Origin: Cellulophaga baltica
GTDB lineage: Bacteria > Bacteroidota > Bacteroidia > Flavobacteriales > Flavobacteriaceae
Assembly: GCF_018861125.1 (NCBI RefSeq)
Contig: NZ_JAHKQN010000029.1
Span: 57,531-121,530 of the forward strand
Direction: 5' to 3'
DNA length: 64,000 bases
Made by a program: the position numbers and the translations under genes
In this document: piece by piece, positions 61,091 to 64,000 of the stretch
Layout: the number at the start of each line of letters is the position of its first letter
How positions within the stretch are numbered: the first letter of the stretch is position 1
The notes under the pieces: model-generated
Told to the model about the DNA's origin: nothing
Databases searched by the model: none
What the model saw: the letters and a program-made list of their open reading frames with translations, nothing else

Positions 61091-62260
61091 TTAAAGGTTG
61101 ATAACTTTAACTGCTTGCCCGTTTTCAACACTACGTGCACCTTCACTAATTATTTCATCATCATTTTTAACACCTTCTAACACTTCAATAACATCACCTT
61201 GTGTTTTTCCAGTTTTAATAACTACTTTTTTAGCTACGCCTTCATCATTCGTTTTTTTATCTGTAACTACATAAATGTACTGTTCTCCTTCAGCATTTTC
61301 AGAAACGATACTTTGTGGAATTAAAATTGCACTTTCACTAGTGTAATCATTAATTTTAAGCTTTGCAGTTAGGTTTGGCTTAATTGTTTTGTCTTTATTA
61401 GGTATGCCAACTTCAACTTTAAAAGTTCTGTTTGCAGGATTTATAAAATTACCAGCTTGACGAATTTTTGTAGAAATTTGTTTACCTAGAACAGGGAAAT
61501 CAACTTCTACATTTTTCCCTTTCGTTACATAAGGTATATAGCTTTCAGGAACATCAGTTTCAATATACATATCGTTTAAGTTAACAATACGCATTAACTG
61601 TGTTTGACCAGCGGCAACAACACTTCCCTTTTCTGTTATTACATCATCAATAGTACCAGAGAAAGGTGCTTTAATTACTGTTTTTGAAATTTGTTTTTCT
61701 AATTGTTCAATACCTCTTGTTTGAGCTTCGTAAGTAGATTTAGCTTGTAAAAATTGAATTTCACTTCCAATTTTTTGGTCCCATAAACGTTTTTGACGCT
61801 CATAAGTTGTTTTTGCTAATTCAGCTTGTATTTGTAGTTGCGATAACTGTTGTGTTAATCCGCCATCATCAATTTTACCCAATGCTTGTCCCTTACTTAC
61901 ACGTTGCCCTTCTTTTACATATAAGCCGGTTAATATTCCGTTATATTCTGGTGTAATTACTAAAAGGTCTTTTGTAGTAACATTACCTTGTAGCTCTAAG
62001 TAATGATTAAAAACTGCTGTTTCAGCAGTAAAAGTTGTAATTAAAGGTACTTTTTTAATGGTGTCGTATTGTAACAACGCTTCATCAAGTTGCTTTAATT
62101 TGTTGTTTATTGTTTCTTGCTCTTCAGCAAGCTCAGTGCGTTTTTCTCTAATAGTAGTTACGTTTTCAGTTGCAATTACATCTTCAACGGTTTTCTTTTT
62201 GTTTCCTCCGCATGATATAAATATCAAAGCAGTTGTAGCTATAATGTATATATTTTTCAT
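61091..62260 (-). CDS. RND efflux periplasmic adaptor lipoprotein
   Basis: 389-aa membrane-fusion protein linking the pump to the outer-membrane channel. Lipobox IFISC with C17 indicates lipidation. A coiled coil follows (TIREKRTELAEEQETINNKLKQL), then the biotinyl-lipoyl half GILTGLYVKEGQRVSKGQALGKID and its return KAPFSGTIDDVITEKGSVVAAGQ, and a beta-barrel domain. It starts 32 bases after tolC and ends 17 bases before the pump. Confidence 0.93.
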   Translation of the reverse strand: MKNIYIIATTALIFISCGGNKKKTVEDVIATENVTTIREKRTELAEEQETINNKLKQLDEALLQYDTIKKVPLITTFTAETAVFNHYLELQGNVTTKDLLVITPEYNGILTGLYVKEGQRVSKGQALGKIDDGGLTQQLSQLQIQAELAKTTYERQKRLWDQKIGSEIQFLQAKSTYEAQTRGIEQLEKQISKTVIKAPFSGTIDDVITEKGSVVAAGQTQLMRIVNLNDMYIETDVPESYIPYVTKGKNVEVDFPVLGKQISTKIRQAGNFINPANRTFKVEVGIPNKDKTIKPNLTAKLKINDYTSESAILIPQSIVSENAEGEQYIYVVTDKKTNDEGVAKKVVIKTGKTQGDVIEVLEGVKNDDEIISEGARSVENGQAVKVINL

Positions 62261-62292
62261 CTTATTTTTTGCTGTTGATTATGAATATTGTG

Positions 62293-63627
62293 TTAGTTAT
62301 TTAATACGTTTTCTAATTCTGTTTTAGAATTAATTAAATCTACCATTGATTGTAAGTAGGTGTTTTGAGCATCATAAAGTTGTGTTTGAGCTTGCCTTAG
62401 TTCAAAACTACTTGCGATTCCTTCAGCATATTTTATTTGATTTTTGTGTTCAATACGTTCTGCTAATTTTAAATTATTTTTATTGTTGTCGTATTGCTCA
62501 ATTGCAAGTATGTAGTCGCTTTTAGCTTTTTCTAATTGAAGATTAATTTGCTGTTCAGCTTCAATTAATTGTGTTTTTGCTTTTTCTAAAGCAATTTTAG
62601 CTCTTTGGGTACTTGCACTTCTTTTTAATGAGCTAAATATTGGAATGTTTAAATCGACACCTATAATAGAGTAATCGTACCAGTCAGCTTCACTACCAAA
62701 ATAACCGAAATCTTCGTTGTATGAATTTGCACCGTAATTTACATAAGCATTTAATGTTGGTAATGCTTTACTTTTTTGAAGTTTTAATTCTAAAGCACGT
62801 TGCTCGTTTAAATTTAATGCCAATTTGTAATCTATATTATTATTGATATCAAAATTAGTATCAGTTAATGCTAAATTAGTTTGACTATTTGCTAAACTTT
62901 CAAGATCATCGGTCAACACTGTCGGAGAATCTGTAGAAATACCCATAGTTAGGTTTAACATTTGTAATGTAATTTCTTTTAAGCGTATTACGTTATTATA
63001 CTGGTTTTCAAGAGAAGTTAGTGTTATTTGTAACTGTTCGTAATTTTCTTCTTCTGCTAGTCCATTTTCAAACATTTCTTTTGTTTCAAAAAGGTTCTTC
63101 TCAATAGCAGCGATATTTTTTTCTACTATTTTTATGCTTTCATCTGCTAAAAGCACATTGCCATAAACTTCAACAACAGATTTTCTAATATCTAATTTTG
63201 TTTTTTCCGTATTGTTTTCGCTATACTTTAAAAAAGTTTTTGCAGCTTGTATGCCTACAATATATGAACCGTCAAAAATTTGTTGTGAAAGTGTTACTGA
63301 TGGGTTCATGGTATGTTGCGGAGAGAAAATCACAGCTGTGTATGTGCCTTCTTCTCCACCGAAAAATTCAGCAGGTATTAAACTTTCGACTTGTTTTATC
63401 TGATTTTGGTAGCTTACAGCTCCATTAATTTGTGGCAATCCTCCAGCAATAGTTTCCCATTTTTGTTTTTGTGCATCTAAAATATCTCTATCTGCATTTA
63501 TAGCAGAATAACTATGCTCAAGGGCATAATTAATGGCTTCTTCTAAGCTATAACTATTTGATTTCTCTTGAGAAAAACTCACGGTAAACCAAAATGTTGT
63601 AAGTGCAATTAATAAGTTGTTTTTCAT
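62293..63627 (-). CDS. TolC-family outer-membrane efflux protein
   Basis: 444-aa outer-membrane channel for the efflux complex. Signal peptide to about residue 19 (TFWFTVSFSQ), then YSLEEAINYALEHS (the TolC opening) and long helices with heptads (QINLQLEKAKSDYILAIEQYD, KYAEGIASSFELRQAQTQLYDAQN). Its ATG follows the TetR stop with no gap, so translation is probably coupled. Ends in VLNN. Confidence 0.93.
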   Translation of the reverse strand: MKNNLLIALTTFWFTVSFSQEKSNSYSLEEAINYALEHSYSAINADRDILDAQKQKWETIAGGLPQINGAVSYQNQIKQVESLIPAEFFGGEEGTYTAVIFSPQHTMNPSVTLSQQIFDGSYIVGIQAAKTFLKYSENNTEKTKLDIRKSVVEVYGNVLLADESIKIVEKNIAAIEKNLFETKEMFENGLAEEENYEQLQITLTSLENQYNNVIRLKEITLQMLNLTMGISTDSPTVLTDDLESLANSQTNLALTDTNFDINNNIDYKLALNLNEQRALELKLQKSKALPTLNAYVNYGANSYNEDFGYFGSEADWYDYSIIGVDLNIPIFSSLKRSASTQRAKIALEKAKTQLIEAEQQINLQLEKAKSDYILAIEQYDNNKNNLKLAERIEHKNQIKYAEGIASSFELRQAQTQLYDAQNTYLQSMVDLINSKTELENVLNN

Positions 63628-64000
63628 TTATTCGTGATTTGAATTGATAAGTTTGTTTAATATTTTTCTTCCTTCAGGGGTCACAATTCCTCTAATGTGG
63701 TATTCTAAATATTCATCTTGTATTTTTTTTAAAGAAAACATTTCACTTGGGAAAAGTGTATTGTCTTTAATACTACTTGCTCCTAAAAAATAAATTCTTG
63801 AAATAAATTCTACATCTATATTTTTTCGGTAAATACCTAATTCAATGCCTTTTTTTATATTGTTTATGGTACAGTCTTGCATTGCTTCATATTGTTTTTG
63901 CTTTAATGAAGCATAAATTTTTGGGTAATATTTTTGTAGCTGGTATTGTGGTGATGATTTTTCATTTTTCAATTGACTCATTACAAACTTTTTAATTTCT
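63628..64000 (-). CDS. TetR/AcrR-family regulator, C-terminal part (gene runs off the window)
   Basis: The frame stays open through the right edge, so only the ligand-binding C-terminal domain (over 120 residues) is seen; the helix-turn-helix is outside. The segment QDCTINNIKKGIELGIYRKNIDVEFISRIYF and the closing YHIRGIVTPEGRKILNKLI match TetR regulators of Bacteroidetes efflux operons. A Met at 63981 is internal, not the start. It would repress the operon it leads. Confidence 0.82.
   Translation of the reverse strand, partial: EIKKFVMSQLKNEKSSPQYQLQKYYPKIYASLKQKQYEAMQDCTINNIKKGIELGIYRKNIDVEFISRIYFLGASSIKDNTLFPSEMFSLKKIQDEYLEYHIRGIVTPEGRKILNKLINSNHE

Overview
The window looks like chromosomal DNA of a marine-type member of the Flavobacteriaceae (Bacteroidetes). 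By eye it is AT-rich, start codons lack a clear Shine-Dalgarno sequence, and many genes have the Bacteroidetes -7 promoter box TAnnTTTG 17-24 bases before the ATG. The gene set fits: DUF3078, DUF2480, DUF3109, a PiT phosphate transporter with a PhoU-like tail, a single-cytochrome sdhCAB operon, and a TPR histidine kinase paired with a LytTR regulator. No rRNA, tRNA, CRISPR array, insertion sequence or phage gene was seen. Apart from the regulatory elements below, this is mostly core genome.

Layout. 1-10 kb: enoyl-CoA hydratase, an unknown secreted protein, a radical SAM protein, HD hydrolase and PlsC acyltransferase, bacilliredoxin, a TerB/DnaJ membrane protein, HupE/UreJ, dCMP deaminase, a C-terminal processing protease and MarC. 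10-14.5 kb: DUF3109 protein, then a LytS-type TPR histidine kinase and LytTR regulator with a gene-poor upstream region. 14.5-18 kb: sdhCAB. 18-29 kb: DUF2721 protein, a large BNR/VPS10-like secreted protein, aminopeptidase P, fasciclin protein, a second MarC, MiaE, BrnQ, a zinc-ribbon protein, ThiL and a GT90 glycosyltransferase. 29-38 kb: SUF iron-sulfur assembly cluster (A-type carrier, sufBCD, an outer-membrane protein, sufS, sufE, DUF59, DUF2480, DUF3078). 38-57 kb: ASCH and DUF1080 proteins, yicC-gmk-nadD, a large zinc metalloprotease, PiT-PhoU transporter, dgt, DUF3078 and dxs, tadA, cold-shock protein, ClC channel and aspS. 57-64 kb: a TetR-TolC-adaptor-RND efflux operon running off the right edge.

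The most interesting part is the interval 13,754-14,540. It carries two pairs of direct repeats with core ACCA(A/T)(C/T)TA(C/T)AC, each pair with a 21-bp period, the geometry of LytTR-domain binding sites. The pairs point away from each other. Each ends exactly 30 bases before a near-identical -7 region (TCTTATTTTTG leftward, TCTTATTTTAG rightward). The leftward promoter drives the LytTR/kinase operon itself. The rightward one leads to an unlisted 24-codon ORF predicted to be a single-pass membrane peptide (14,057-14,131), followed by about 280 unexplained bases and a 19-bp terminator-like hairpin. This looks like a self-activating two-component system whose dedicated output is a tiny membrane peptide and/or an RNA.

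Several ORFs that could be opened at an upstream TTG or GTG should be shortened. At 10,462 and 34,079 the alternative start codon is the TTG of the -7 box itself; at 6,089 and 29,107 the box lies inside the longer ORF. The SUF genes, sdhCAB, efflux operon, plsC-HD pair, yicC-gmk-nadD and dxs-DUF3078 are tightly packed operons. Several convergent gene pairs overlap at their 3' ends.
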